A stretch of DNA of 64,000 bases, taken from assembly GCA_964386325.1 (NCBI GenBank), contig CAYLQY010000001.1:248001-312000 (forward strand), given 5' to 3'. Position numbers and translations under genes: made by a program. Below, in pieces: positions 35,350 through 44,453 of the stretch. The stretch's first letter is position 1; each line of letters opens with the position of its first letter. The notes beneath the pieces were generated by a model that was not told the DNA's origin, searched no databases, and was given only the letters and a program-made list of their open reading frames with translations. The stretch is from Anaerorhabdus sp964386325 (GTDB lineage: Bacteria; Bacillota_I; Bacilli_A; Erysipelotrichales; Erysipelotrichaceae).

Positions 35350-36173
35350 TGAAGAAGATTAAAAACTTACCACAAAATTTATATTTGATTCTAATGCTAG
35401 CATTCTTCTATTTGCCAATCTTGTATGTTGTTATCTTCTCATTCAATGAATCTAAGAGTTTAACAAATTTTACAGGGTTCTCATTACAATGGTATGAAAA
35501 AATGTTTGCGAATCGAACAATGATGGAAGCAATTTGGTATACCGTAATCATTGCGGTTCTAGCGACTATTATTTCTACAATTGTAGGAACAATAACGGCA
35601 ATCGGATTGAGTAAATCACGCAAGATATTAAAAGAAACAGTAATGCAAGTCAATAACTTACCAATGTTAAATCCTGAAATTGTAACGGCAATTGGATTAA
35701 TGTTATTCTTTACTTCATTACAAATTAAAACAGGATTCACAACACTCTTAATTGCGCATGTCGCCTTTTGTATACCATATGTAATACTAAGTATTATGCC
35801 TAAATTAAGACAGTTAGATAGTAACTTAGCAGAAGCTGCATTAGATTTAGGTTGTACGCCTTGGCAAGCATTAATTAAAGTTATTATTCCACAAATTACG
35901 CCAGGTATTGTTTCAGGAGCACTAATTGCGTTTACAATGTCATTTGATGATTTCATCATTTCATTCTTTACGACAGGGCCTGGTGTAAACAATATATCAA
36001 TATATGTCTACACAATGTATAAACGAATTAATCCAAGTATTAATGCATTATCCTCAATTATCGTATTTGTAATTACGATTGTACTAATTGGTGTTAATGT
36101 TGTACCGATGATTAGAGATAGAAAGAAAAAGGAAAAAATTAATGAAGAAGATTTTAGTAACTCTATTATGTAG
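35349..36173 (+). CDS. potC: Spermidine/putrescine ABC transporter permease
   Basis: A 274-residue permease with six helices and an EAA loop (AEAALDLGCTPWQALIKVIIPQITPG). The start overlaps the potB stop by one base (TAATG). Its last 32 nt overlap the start of potD in another frame. Confidence 0.95.
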   Translation: MKKIKNLPQNLYLILMLAFFYLPILYVVIFSFNESKSLTNFTGFSLQWYEKMFANRTMMEAIWYTVIIAVLATIISTIVGTITAIGLSKSRKILKETVMQVNNLPMLNPEIVTAIGLMLFFTSLQIKTGFTTLLIAHVAFCIPYVILSIMPKLRQLDSNLAEAALDLGCTPWQALIKVIIPQITPGIVSGALIAFTMSFDDFIISFFTTGPGVNNISIYVYTMYKRINPSINALSSIIVFVITIVLIGVNVVPMIRDRKKKEKINEEDFSNSIM

Positions 36174-37221
36174 CATCTTAGCATTATCACTTGCAGGATG
36201 CGGTTCTAAAAATAGCGATGTTGATCCAGTAGCACAATATGGTTGTGATGTACTAAATGTATATAACTGGGGTGAATATGTTGGTGAAAATGTAATTTCT
36301 GATTTTGAAAATGCATATAACGTAAAAGTGAATTACTCTTTATTTGATTCAAATGAAGTAATGTATACAAAATTATTAGGTGGAAGTCAATATGATGTAT
36401 TAGTTCCTTCAGATTATATGATTGAAAGATTAATGGATGAAAATTTACTTCAACCGATTGATTGGGATAAAATTACAAATAAAGGAAATCTATATGATGG
36501 TGTTATGGGAACAGCTTATGATCCAGATAACACATATTCAGTTCCTTACTTTTGGGGAAGTGTTGGTATTGTTTACAACAAGAATAATGTAGATCCTAAA
36601 GATGTTGAAAAAGAAGGATTCAATGTATTAAAGAATACGAAATATGCAAACCGTGTTTATATGTATGATTCTGAAAGAGACAGTTTCATGATTGCGTTAA
36701 AAGCATTAGGTTATTCAATGAATACTGAGAATCTTGATGAAATCAATGAAGCTTATGAATGGTTATTAGAACTTGATAAGAATGTTAATCCAGCTTATGT
36801 AACAGATGAAGTTATTGATAGCATGGTTAATGGCGAAAAAGATTTAGCGGTTGTTTATAGTGGTGATGCAGCATATATTCTTTCTGAAAATGAAGAGATG
36901 GATTATTATATGCCTGAAACAGGTACAAATATTTGGGTCGATGCTATGGTTATTCCAGCAAATGCAAAATGTCCAGCATTAGCTCATGAATTTATTAATT
37001 TCATCTTAACTGATGATGCATCTTATGATAATTCTGCAACAGTTGGATATGCAAGTTCAAACAAGAATGTACTTGATGAAATGATTGCAACAGGTGGCGA
37101 ATTTGAAGGCAATGTTGCTTATTTACCACGTACAGATAATCCGAATGATGAATACTTCCATCATAATGAAGCAATGAAGAAAATTCTTTCAGATTTGTGG
37201 ATTAAAGTTAAAAATCAATAA
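36142..37221 (+). CDS. potD: Polyamine-binding lipoprotein
   Basis: The signal peptide ends with lipobox LSLAGC (Cys at about 20), so the protein is attached to the outer face of the membrane. The mature part has the PotD pattern LNVYNWGEYVGENVISDFENAYNVKVNYSLFDSNEVMYTKLLGG, and later aromatic and acidic residues (PYFWGSVGIVYN, DAMVIPANAK). It starts inside the end of potC with AAGGA upstream, and a terminator follows. Confidence 0.93.
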   Translation: MKKILVTLLCSILALSLAGCGSKNSDVDPVAQYGCDVLNVYNWGEYVGENVISDFENAYNVKVNYSLFDSNEVMYTKLLGGSQYDVLVPSDYMIERLMDENLLQPIDWDKITNKGNLYDGVMGTAYDPDNTYSVPYFWGSVGIVYNKNNVDPKDVEKEGFNVLKNTKYANRVYMYDSERDSFMIALKALGYSMNTENLDEINEAYEWLLELDKNVNPAYVTDEVIDSMVNGEKDLAVVYSGDAAYILSENEEMDYYMPETGTNIWVDAMVIPANAKCPALAHEFINFILTDDASYDNSATVGYASSNKNVLDEMIATGGEFEGNVAYLPRTDNPNDEYFHHNEAMKKILSDLWIKVKNQ

Positions 37222-37226
37222 GATAT

Positions 37227-37251
37227 AGCGAGTTTAAATAGCTCGCTTTTT
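37227..37251 (+). terminator. Intrinsic terminator of the pot operon
   Basis: AGCGAG (37227-37232) pairs with CTCGCT (37242-37247), followed by a run of five T. Confidence 0.85.
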
Positions 37252-37277
37252 CTTTGTGAAAAAAGTTTAATTTGGTG

Positions 37278-37306
37278 TTGCTTTTTCATAGGCACTACTA
37301 TATAAT
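37278..37306 (+). promoter_or_regulatory. Promoter of the tRNA-Cys/tRNA-Leu unit
   Basis: TTGCTT (37278-37283), a 17-nt spacer and TATAAT (37301-37306), 22 nt before the first tRNA. Confidence 0.8.
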
Positions 37307-37328
37307 AATAAAGCACGGAAAAGAAACT

Positions 37329-37403
37329 GGTTCCTTAGCCAAGTTGGTAAGGCAATAGACTGCAACTCTGTGATCGCCGGTTCGAGTCCGGCAGGAACCT
37401 CCA
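37329..37403 (+). tRNA. tRNA-Cys (GCA)
   Basis: The acceptor arms GGTTCCT and AGGAACC pair. The anticodon loop CTGCAAC carries GCA, the T-loop is TTCGAGT, and CCA is encoded. Confidence 0.95.
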
Positions 37404-37413
37404 AATATGACTT

Positions 37414-37500
37414 GGGGATATGGCGGAATAGGCAGACGCATCGGACTTAAAATCCGGTGATGGCAACATCGTATGGGTTCAAGTCCCATTATCCCCACCA
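37414..37500 (+). tRNA. tRNA-Leu (UAA)
   Basis: A long variable arm makes it class II. Acceptor GGGGATA pairs with TATCCCC, the anticodon loop has TAA, and CCA is encoded. It lies 10 nt after tRNA-Cys. Confidence 0.95.
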
Positions 37501-37504
37501 TTTG

Positions 37505-37534
37505 AAAAAAAGTAGACGAATGTCTATTTTTTTT
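37505..37534 (+). terminator. Terminator after tRNA-Leu
   Basis: TAGAC (37513-37517) and GTCTA (37522-37526) with flanking A and T runs that extend the stem. Confidence 0.85.
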
Positions 37535-37596
37535 GTTTCTTAGACGAATTCATATTACTTTACTTAATTGTGTAAATACTATATTTTTAGTAAGAA

Positions 37597-37614
37597 TTCA
37601 TACAATCTCCATAA
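37597..37614 (+). promoter_or_regulatory. Shared promoter element, two-component operon copy
   Basis: TTCATACAATCTCCATAA differs by one base from the element at 39758 before the copper operon. It contains a -10-like TACAAT (37601-37606) 41 nt before the start codon, with no clear -35. It is probably a promoter activated by the response regulator encoded here. Confidence 0.5.
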
Positions 37615-37646
37615 TAAATTGATATGAAGATAGAGGATGTGATGAA

Positions 37647-38348
37647 ATGAGTAAATCAAAAGTACTAGTTGTAGAAGATGAAAAGATAATTGCAGAAGCT
37701 GTAATTGCATATCTTAAAAAAAATGAATATGAAGTGATTTGGGCAGATAATGGAAATCAAGCACTTACTTACTTTCACGAAGAAAAACCAGATATGGTTC
37801 TTTTAGACTTGATGTTACCTGGATATTCAGGAGAAGAACTTTGTAAAATGATTCGTAGTGAATCAACAACACCAATTATTATGATGACTGCGAAAAGTTC
37901 AGAAGATCATATTGTGGATGGATTGAATTTGGGTGCAGATGACTACATCACAAAGCCATTCAGTCCAAGAGAATTAGTGGCAAGAGTGCAAAGTTTATTT
38001 CGTAGAACACTTATAGATGATACTGTGAGGAAGAATGTAATTGAACTTAATGATAATGATTTGAAAATTGATTTGGATGCAGTTGAAGTATTCAAGAAGG
38101 ATGAACTTGTTAGTTTGACACAAAGTGAATATAAACTATTAGTTACTATGATTAAAACACCGAATCGAACATACACACGTGATGAACTTATACAGTATGC
38201 TTTCAATTCAGATTTTGATGGATTTGATCGTACAATTGATTCACATATTAAAAATCTTAGAAGTAAAATAGAAACGGATTCTGCAAACCCTACCTACATT
38301 GTGACAGTAAGAGGAGTGGGTTATAAGTTCAATGGAGAAAAACGATGA
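37647..38348 (+). CDS. OmpR-family response regulator
   Basis: A 233-residue regulator with a receiver domain (acidic DE at 11-12, phospho-acceptor Asp54 in LLDLMLPG, Lys in ITKPFSPREL) and a winged-helix DNA-binding domain (LTQSEYKLL, RTIDSHIKNLRSKI, VRGVGYKF). The sensor kinase gene overlaps its end by 4 nt. The adjacent copper genes and a shared promoter element suggest it controls copper handling. Confidence 0.94.
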   Translation: MSKSKVLVVEDEKIIAEAVIAYLKKNEYEVIWADNGNQALTYFHEEKPDMVLLDLMLPGYSGEELCKMIRSESTTPIIMMTAKSSEDHIVDGLNLGADDYITKPFSPRELVARVQSLFRRTLIDDTVRKNVIELNDNDLKIDLDAVEVFKKDELVSLTQSEYKLLVTMIKTPNRTYTRDELIQYAFNSDFDGFDRTIDSHIKNLRSKIETDSANPTYIVTVRGVGYKFNGEKR

Positions 38349-39730
38349 AGATGAGCTTAAAAGTAAAACTTATTTTATCGTATACAGCATTATCTTTAAT
38401 ACTTGTTTTGTCACTTCTTGTAGTATCTAATGTTATATTAGAGAAACAATTTAATGAATATATTCTACAAAAACAAGAAGAAAAGAATTTATCTTATGTT
38501 GATGCGGTGAAAACAGAATTTGAACAAGATAAACAATTAACGCCTGAAGGATTTTATGCATTAGGACAAAAGGCATTTAATGATGGTTTAATCTTAATGA
38601 TTCGTGATGATCAAAATCATGAAGTTTTTTGTATGAGTTGTTATGATCAAATGCGTTGTGAAGATATGATTAGTGCGATGGAAAAAACAATGCAAAGTCG
38701 ATATCCAGGATTCAAAGGGGAGTATATAGAGAAGCAGTATGTGTTAGAAAATGGTGGTGAAAATTACGGGACAGTTACATTAGGTTATTATGGTCCATAC
38801 TATTTACTTGATGCAGATATCCAATTTATGGATATTCTTAATAACTTGTTTGTCGCAGTTGCAGTTGTATTTCTTGCGATTGCAATCTTGATAGGATATT
38901 TTATCGCAAACCGTTTATCAAAACCAATCCAAGAAGTAACCAGAAAAGCAAAAGAAATAGAAAAAGGACATTGTGATTGCAGAATTGATATTCATTCATC
39001 TACAACAGAAATACAAGGGCTTATCAACAGTGTGAATGGACTCGCAATAACCTTGGATGCTCAACAAGATTTGAAGAAAAGAATGGCAAATAACTATGCA
39101 CATGAATTTAGAACCCCACTTGCGGCAATCCAATCGACAATTGAAGGAATCATTGATGGTATCTTTGAACCAACACCAGAACGGTTAGAAAACATTCGTC
39201 AAGAAATACTGAGACTATCAAGAATGGTGAATCAAATTGATAAATTAGTAGAATTAGAGAATGATGATAAAACAGTTAATAAGACAAAGTTTGATTTGAA
39301 AAATCTAATTACTCAAGTTGTGACAACGTTTGAAATGCAATGTGAAGAAAAGAAGATTGAAGTTACAATGAATTTAGATAAAAGTGAAATTATTGCAGAT
39401 CATGATCAAATAGGAAGTGTGATTTCAAATCTTATGTCGAATGCTGTTAAATACACAGATAATAATGGAAAAATTAAGATTCAACTAATTGATCATAAAG
39501 AAACAGTGCAATTTGTTATAGCTGATACAGGTATCGGAATCGCTTCAGAAGAAATACCTTTGATTTTTGAACGTTTATATCGAACGGATACTTCAAGAAG
39601 TAGAAAAACAGGTGGTTCTGGTATTGGATTATCAGTTGTTAGAACGATTGTTTTAAATCATGGTGGTGATATTAAAGTTGATAGTGAATTAAATAAAGGC
39701 ACAACATTTATAATAAATTTACCTAAATAG
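38345..39730 (+). CDS. Sensor histidine kinase, possible copper sensor
   Basis: Two helices (about 9-31 and 165-187) enclose an outer sensor domain. A HAMP domain, the H box (HEFRTPL, His253) and the ATPase N/G boxes (NLMSNAVKYT, DTGIGI, GGSGIGLSV) follow. The sensor domain holds Cys96, Cys99 and Cys105 with nearby methionines (CMSCYDQMRC), a likely soft-metal site, and ends in a GYYGPYYL motif common in Firmicute kinases. Its location next to the copper operon makes copper the best guess for the signal. Confidence 0.92.
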   Translation: MKMSLKVKLILSYTALSLILVLSLLVVSNVILEKQFNEYILQKQEEKNLSYVDAVKTEFEQDKQLTPEGFYALGQKAFNDGLILMIRDDQNHEVFCMSCYDQMRCEDMISAMEKTMQSRYPGFKGEYIEKQYVLENGGENYGTVTLGYYGPYYLLDADIQFMDILNNLFVAVAVVFLAIAILIGYFIANRLSKPIQEVTRKAKEIEKGHCDCRIDIHSSTTEIQGLINSVNGLAITLDAQQDLKKRMANNYAHEFRTPLAAIQSTIEGIIDGIFEPTPERLENIRQEILRLSRMVNQIDKLVELENDDKTVNKTKFDLKNLITQVVTTFEMQCEEKKIEVTMNLDKSEIIADHDQIGSVISNLMSNAVKYTDNNGKIKIQLIDHKETVQFVIADTGIGIASEEIPLIFERLYRTDTSRSRKTGGSGIGLSVVRTIVLNHGGDIKVDSELNKGTTFIINLPK

Positions 39731-39757
39731 AAATCTCGAATAAAATTCGAGATTTTC
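39731..39757 (+). terminator. Terminator after the two-component genes
   Basis: AAATCTCGAAT (39731-39741) and ATTCGAGATTT (39745-39755) form a perfect 11-bp stem, followed by T residues. Confidence 0.88.
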
Positions 39758-39794
39758 TTCATATAATCTCCATAAACAAAAGATAAAGTTATCT
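39758..39794 (+). promoter_or_regulatory. Shared promoter element and palindrome of the copper operon
   Basis: TTCATATAATCTCCATAA (39758-39775) includes a TATAAT -10 (39762-39767) and is nearly identical to the element at 37597. Right after it AGATAA-AG-TTATCT (39781-39794) is a perfect small palindrome in the leader. No -35 is apparent. Confidence 0.5.
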
Positions 39795-39815
39795 CGTGCT
39801 CAACTGGAGGTAACT

Positions 39816-41114
39816 ATGGAAAAGAAATTAGTAACGAAGAAAATTACAATTCTAGGTATGACTTGTGGACAATGTGCAATGAAGATTGAAGAACAGTTGA
39901 TGAAAATCAAAGGTGTACAATCTATAAATGTGAGTTATCAAAAAGGGAATGCAAGAATTACATATGATGAGAATTTACTATCGTTAGAAAAAATCAAAAA
40001 AGAAATCAAAAAATTAGATTATCTCGTGGCGGAAAATAAGCAAGAGAAATCCAATGGATTACAACTGCTTGTAATATTCATTGTACTTCTAGGTGGATAT
40101 GTACTCCTTAATCATTTTGGGATATTTGATTTTTTGAACTTCTTTCCTGAAGCTAAAGAAGGTATGAGTTTGATAGCCTTATTTGTTGTGGGGTTACTTA
40201 CTTCAGTACATTGTGTAGGCATGTGTGGTGGTATCAATCTATCCCAATGTTTAGTTACTGAAAATAGTTCAAGTAAAGATAAATTGAAATCAAATTTACT
40301 TTATAATGCCGGAAGAGTGATCTCGTATACCGTATTAGGTGGGTTGGTTGGATTACTTGGATCAGTTGTTAGTATTAATGGGGTAGCAAGAGGCGCTGTA
40401 GCACTGTTTGCAGGGTCATTCATGATTATCATGGGATTAAATATGCTAAATGTATTTCCAGCCTTAAAAAGGCTAAGTGTATTCATACCAAAATCATGGA
40501 ATAAAACACTTAAGAAAAAGAACAATAGTCCATTCTACATTGGATTACTAAATGGCTTAATGCCATGCGGACCCTTACAATCAATGCAATTATTCGCATT
40601 ATCGACAGGAAGTTTAGTCCAAGGTGCATTATCGATGTTTGTATTTAGTATTGGTACATTACCGCTTATGTTTGGGTTTGGTTTTTTAGGAACGATGCTT
40701 TCTAAAAAATCAACTGCAATAATGATGAAGGTAAGTGCTGCTCTAGTTGTGCTTTTGGGATTTGGAATGATTAATACAGGAATTAGTATGTCAGGATTCT
40801 TAGCCTTTGGTACGGATACCAATGGTAATCAAGCAAGTGTTGTAGATAATGTTCAAATTGTTGAAATAGAAGTTGGATCACGTTCTTATAGTCCGATTAC
40901 AGTAAAAGAAGACATTCCAGTGAAATTTAACTTACTCGTAAAAGAAGGGGTATTAAATGGCTGCAATAATGAGATTATAATTCCTGAATATGGGATACGA
41001 TTAAAACTTCAAGAAGGAGATAACTGGGTAGAATTTACACCAACTGAATCTGGTGTATTTCCATACAGCTGTTGGATGAATATGATTCGAAGTAGTATCA
41101 CAGTAACAAAATAA
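39816..41114 (+). CDS. HMA / TauE-SafE-type membrane / cupredoxin fusion protein
   Basis: Three modules in 432 residues. An N-terminal heavy-metal-associated domain has GMTCGQCAMKIEEQL (Cys at about 16 and 19). A central membrane part of about seven helices contains LTSVHCVGMCGGINLS, the signature of the sulfite exporter TauE/SafE/UreH-like group linked to copper handling. A C-terminal outer cupredoxin-like domain (about 345-432) has GCNNEIIIPEYG and YSCWMNMIRS, which supply Cys and Met ligands. Loading copper from the HMA domain to the outer domain is a reasonable inference. GGAGG precedes the ATG. Confidence 0.88.
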   Translation: MEKKLVTKKITILGMTCGQCAMKIEEQLMKIKGVQSINVSYQKGNARITYDENLLSLEKIKKEIKKLDYLVAENKQEKSNGLQLLVIFIVLLGGYVLLNHFGIFDFLNFFPEAKEGMSLIALFVVGLLTSVHCVGMCGGINLSQCLVTENSSSKDKLKSNLLYNAGRVISYTVLGGLVGLLGSVVSINGVARGAVALFAGSFMIIMGLNMLNVFPALKRLSVFIPKSWNKTLKKKNNSPFYIGLLNGLMPCGPLQSMQLFALSTGSLVQGALSMFVFSIGTLPLMFGFGFLGTMLSKKSTAIMMKVSAALVVLLGFGMINTGISMSGFLAFGTDTNGNQASVVDNVQIVEIEVGSRSYSPITVKEDIPVKFNLLVKEGVLNGCNNEIIIPEYGIRLKLQEGDNWVEFTPTESGVFPYSCWMNMIRSSITVTK

Positions 41115-41133
41115 ATAAAGGAGAAAATGAACT

Positions 41134-41655
41134 ATGAAAAAAACAGTAGCTATCGTTTTGGGCATTGTTGTTGTATTAGGAGTAGGATTTGTAATAATTA
41201 AAGATAAACCAAGAATAATTCAACCAGAAAATGAAACAGTTTCTTATGGAATTCAAAACGCACAAAATCTTACACAAGACATTGTTGTTGCGACAATGGA
41301 TAAGGATAAACAAGTTATTGAAACAAACTTGAATTATTATGGATATCCAATACTTGTGGTAGAAAAAGATGTACCTGTTGAATGGATGATGAATGTTGAT
41401 GCAGAAAATTTAACGTCTTGTAATAATTTATTTTATATTCCAGATTATCAAATTCAACATGAATTTGTAGTAGGAGAAAATAAAATTGAATTCACACCAA
41501 ATGAAGTAGGAATCATTGATTACCAATGCTGGATGGGTATGATAAGAAGTAATGTTGTTGCCGTTGATGATTTATCGAAAGTAGATTTAGAGGAAATTCA
41601 ACAACAGCTTGCTGGTCAAGCAAGAACCAACCGAGGAAGATGTTGTGGAGACTAA
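41134..41655 (+). CDS. Membrane-anchored cupredoxin-like copper protein
   Basis: The 173-residue protein has one N-terminal helix (about 4-22) and an outer domain that is a paralogue of the C-terminal domain of the preceding protein. Both share a CNN, IP-x-Y, EFTPxExG, CWMxMIRS pattern, giving Cys, Cys and Met as likely copper ligands. It ends in RGRCCGD, an extra cysteine pair. It lies 19 nt after the fusion gene and 9 nt before copA, with AAAGGAG. Confidence 0.82.
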   Translation: MKKTVAIVLGIVVVLGVGFVIIKDKPRIIQPENETVSYGIQNAQNLTQDIVVATMDKDKQVIETNLNYYGYPILVVEKDVPVEWMMNVDAENLTSCNNLFYIPDYQIQHEFVVGENKIEFTPNEVGIIDYQCWMGMIRSNVVAVDDLSKVDLEEIQQQLAGQARTNRGRCCGD

Positions 41656-41664
41656 GGAGGAGTT

Positions 41665-44127
41665 ATGAAAAAAATATTTAATATAGAGGGAATGACATGT
41701 GCATCATGTGCAGCTCGAATTGAAAAAGTTGTTGGAAAAGTAGAGGGTGTATCATCAGTTACTGTTAATCTTGCAACTGAGAAAATGAATGTTGAGTTTG
41801 ATGAAAATAAATGTTCACCGAATGATGTAATGAATGCGGTTGATAAAGCCGGATATAAAGCGAAAGAAATAGTAGAAAGTAAATCATACACCCTTAAAAT
41901 TAAAGGAATGACTTGTGCGGCTTGTGCAGGTGCTATCGAAAAAACAGTTGGAAAGATTGATGGTGTTACAAATGTACGTGTTAATCTTGCAACTGAAAAA
42001 ATGATTTGTGATATTGATCCTTCAAAAACAAACAAGGCTGCAGTTCGCCAAGGTGTAGAAAAAGCCGGGTATGCTTGGGAAGAGACAGAGAATAAGAATA
42101 CTATCGATGAAGACAAAGCACGTAAAGAAAAAGAAATAAAAGTATTATGGACAAAATTCATAGTTGCGGCGATATTTACAGTTCCACTTTTATATGTTGC
42201 AATGGGACATATGATACCAGGGATTAAACTTCCATTACCTGAGTTCATTGATCCAATGCATAATCCTATTAATTTTGCACTTCTTCAAATTGGGTTAACA
42301 ATACCAATTTTGATAGCGGGGTATCGTTTCTATACAGTAGGCTTTAAAGCGTTGTGGTTACGTTCTCCAAATATGGATAGCTTGATTGCGATGGGTACAA
42401 CCGCAGCGTGTTTATATAGTCTTTATTCAACTGTTCAAATTATTCAAGGAAATCATCATTTTATCGAAGGATTATATTTTGAAACAGCAGGTGTAATTAT
42501 TACGTTAATCTTATTAGGTAAATCACTTGAAGCAGTATCAAAAGGCAAGACGAGTGAAGCAATTAAAAAATTGATGGGACTTGCACCTAAGACGGCAATT
42601 GTTATTAAAGATAATCAAGAAATAGAAACACCAATTGATGAAGTATTAGTTGGAGATATAGTTTTAGCAAAACCGGGAAGTAAAATTCCTGTTGATGGCA
42701 TCGTAGAAGAAGGAAATTCTTCTGTTGATGAATCGATGTTAACAGGTGAGAGTATTCCAGTTGAAAAGAAGAAGGGTGATAAAGTTTTTGCCGCTTCTAT
42801 TAATAAAAATGGAATGTTGAAATTCAAAGCTACTAAAGTAGGTAGTGATACAGCATTAGCACAAATTATCAAACTTGTTGAAGAAGCACAAAGTACCAAA
42901 GCGCCCATCGCCAAACTTGCGGATATCGTATCAGGTTATTTTGTACCTATCGTATTTTTAATCGCGTTAGCAGCATTTGTTATCTGGTTACTTGTTGGAA
43001 AAGATTTTGTTTTCTCATTAACGATTTTCATATCTGTTCTTGTCATTGCATGTCCATGTGCCCTAGGTTTAGCCACGCCAACAGCAATTATGGTTGGGAC
43101 AGGTAAAGGCGCAGAGAATGGAATTTTAATCAAGAGTGGCGAAGCATTAGAAGCAGCTCATCAAATCGAAGTTATTGTATTTGATAAAACAGGTACAATT
43201 ACTGAAGGAAAACCAGAAGTAACAGATATTCTAACAACTAAAATGATTGATTCAACTAAATTACTACAATTAGTGGCATCTGCTGAAAAGGGAAGTGAAC
43301 ATCCTTTAGGTGATGCAATTGTGAAGGAAGCTGAAAAGAAGCAATTACCTTTCTTAACAATTGATCAATTTGAAGCGCTACCAGGTAGAGGGATAAAAGT
43401 TGAAATAGAAAATCACGAATTATTAGCGGGTAATTTGAAACTGATGATGGAAGAAAATATTTCTACAAATGAATTTGACGAACGTGGTAAACAATTAGCG
43501 AGTGAAGGTAAAACACCTATGTTCATTGCGATTGACCATGAAATTTCTGGTATTATTGCAGTTGCGGATGTCATTAAGGAAAGTAGCATTGCAGCGATTA
43601 CTCAATTAAAGAAAATGGGAATTGAAGTAGCGATGATTACAGGTGATAACACCCGTACTGCTAATGCAATTGCAAAACAAGTAGGTATTACACGAGTTTT
43701 ATCAGAAGTTTTACCACAAGATAAAGCAAATGAAGTCAAGAAGATTCAAAGTGAAGGTAAAAAAGTAGCGATGGTTGGAGATGGTATTAATGATGCTCCA
43801 GCACTAGCACAAGCTAATATTGGTATTGCCATCGGCAGTGGTACAGATGTTGCAATAGAAAGTGCTGATATTGTTTTAATGCATAGTAATCTCATGGATG
43901 TTCCTACGGCAATTCAATTATCAAAGAGCACGATTAAAAACATTAAGCAAAACTTATTCTGGGCTTTTGCTTACAATATTGCCGGCATCCCACTTGCGGC
44001 AGGTGTGATTTACGCATTTGGTGGACCATTATTGAATCCTGTCTTCGCTGCAGCAGCGATGAGTCTATCTTCAGTATCTGTATTAGCGAATGCATTAAGA
44101 TTGAAACGATTCAAACCAATGAAGTAG
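41665..44127 (+). CDS. copA: Copper-exporting P1B-type ATPase
   Basis: The 820-residue pump has two N-terminal HMA domains (GMTCASC with Cys12/15 and GMTCAAC with Cys84/87), TGES, the membrane CPC motif (463-465) and phosphorylated Asp507 in DKTGT. It also has the SEHPLG histidine and GDGINDAP. CPC and SEHPLG mark Cu(I) transport. AGGAGG precedes the ATG. It ends the copper operon; no clear terminator is seen before the tRNA cluster. Confidence 0.96.
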   Translation: MKKIFNIEGMTCASCAARIEKVVGKVEGVSSVTVNLATEKMNVEFDENKCSPNDVMNAVDKAGYKAKEIVESKSYTLKIKGMTCAACAGAIEKTVGKIDGVTNVRVNLATEKMICDIDPSKTNKAAVRQGVEKAGYAWEETENKNTIDEDKARKEKEIKVLWTKFIVAAIFTVPLLYVAMGHMIPGIKLPLPEFIDPMHNPINFALLQIGLTIPILIAGYRFYTVGFKALWLRSPNMDSLIAMGTTAACLYSLYSTVQIIQGNHHFIEGLYFETAGVIITLILLGKSLEAVSKGKTSEAIKKLMGLAPKTAIVIKDNQEIETPIDEVLVGDIVLAKPGSKIPVDGIVEEGNSSVDESMLTGESIPVEKKKGDKVFAASINKNGMLKFKATKVGSDTALAQIIKLVEEAQSTKAPIAKLADIVSGYFVPIVFLIALAAFVIWLLVGKDFVFSLTIFISVLVIACPCALGLATPTAIMVGTGKGAENGILIKSGEALEAAHQIEVIVFDKTGTITEGKPEVTDILTTKMIDSTKLLQLVASAEKGSEHPLGDAIVKEAEKKQLPFLTIDQFEALPGRGIKVEIENHELLAGNLKLMMEENISTNEFDERGKQLASEGKTPMFIAIDHEISGIIAVADVIKESSIAAITQLKKMGIEVAMITGDNTRTANAIAKQVGITRVLSEVLPQDKANEVKKIQSEGKKVAMVGDGINDAPALAQANIGIAIGSGTDVAIESADIVLMHSNLMDVPTAIQLSKSTIKNIKQNLFWAFAYNIAGIPLAAGVIYAFGGPLLNPVFAAAAMSLSSVSVLANALRLKRFKPMK

Positions 44128-44214
44128 TATTTTTAGAAGGTATTTTGATGTTTATCTACAATATTTACGAATATAAATATTTATTTTATTCTTTTGTAAT
44201 TTAATGTTGCAATT

Positions 44215-44261
44215 TGTCCTGTAGTTTGCTATTATAATATAGCACTGTAAATTACAGGACA
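44215..44261 (+). promoter_or_regulatory. tRNA array promoter inside a palindrome
   Basis: A TATAAT (44233-44238) lies about 36 nt before the first tRNA. It is flanked by inner arms GCTAT/ATAGC and by a perfect 9-bp outer repeat, TGTCCTGTA (44215-44223) and TACAGGACA (44253-44261). The -35 is poor (TTGCAA at 44207 with a 20-nt spacer). Confidence 0.5.
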
Positions 44262-44273
44262 TGTTTAAAAAAT

Positions 44274-44350
44274 GCGCCCATAGCTCAACTGGATAGAGCG
44301 TTTGACTACGGATCAAAAGGTTGCGGGTTCGATTCCTACTGGGCGCGCCA
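44274..44350 (+). tRNA. tRNA-Arg (ACG)
   Basis: Acceptor GCGCCCA pairs with TGGGCGC, the anticodon loop CTACGGA has ACG (read as ICG), and CCA is encoded. Confidence 0.95.
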
Positions 44351-44360
44351 TTTAAATAAA

Positions 44361-44437
44361 CGGGATGTAGCACAGCTTGGTAGTGCACTTGATTTGGGAT
44401 CAAGGGGTCGCAGGTTCGAATCCTGTCATCCCGACCA
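44361..44437 (+). tRNA. tRNA-Pro (UGG)
   Basis: Acceptor CGGGATG pairs with CATCCCG, the anticodon loop TTTGGGA has TGG, and CCA is encoded. Confidence 0.95.
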
Positions 44438-44453
44438 TTTATTTATTATTGAT

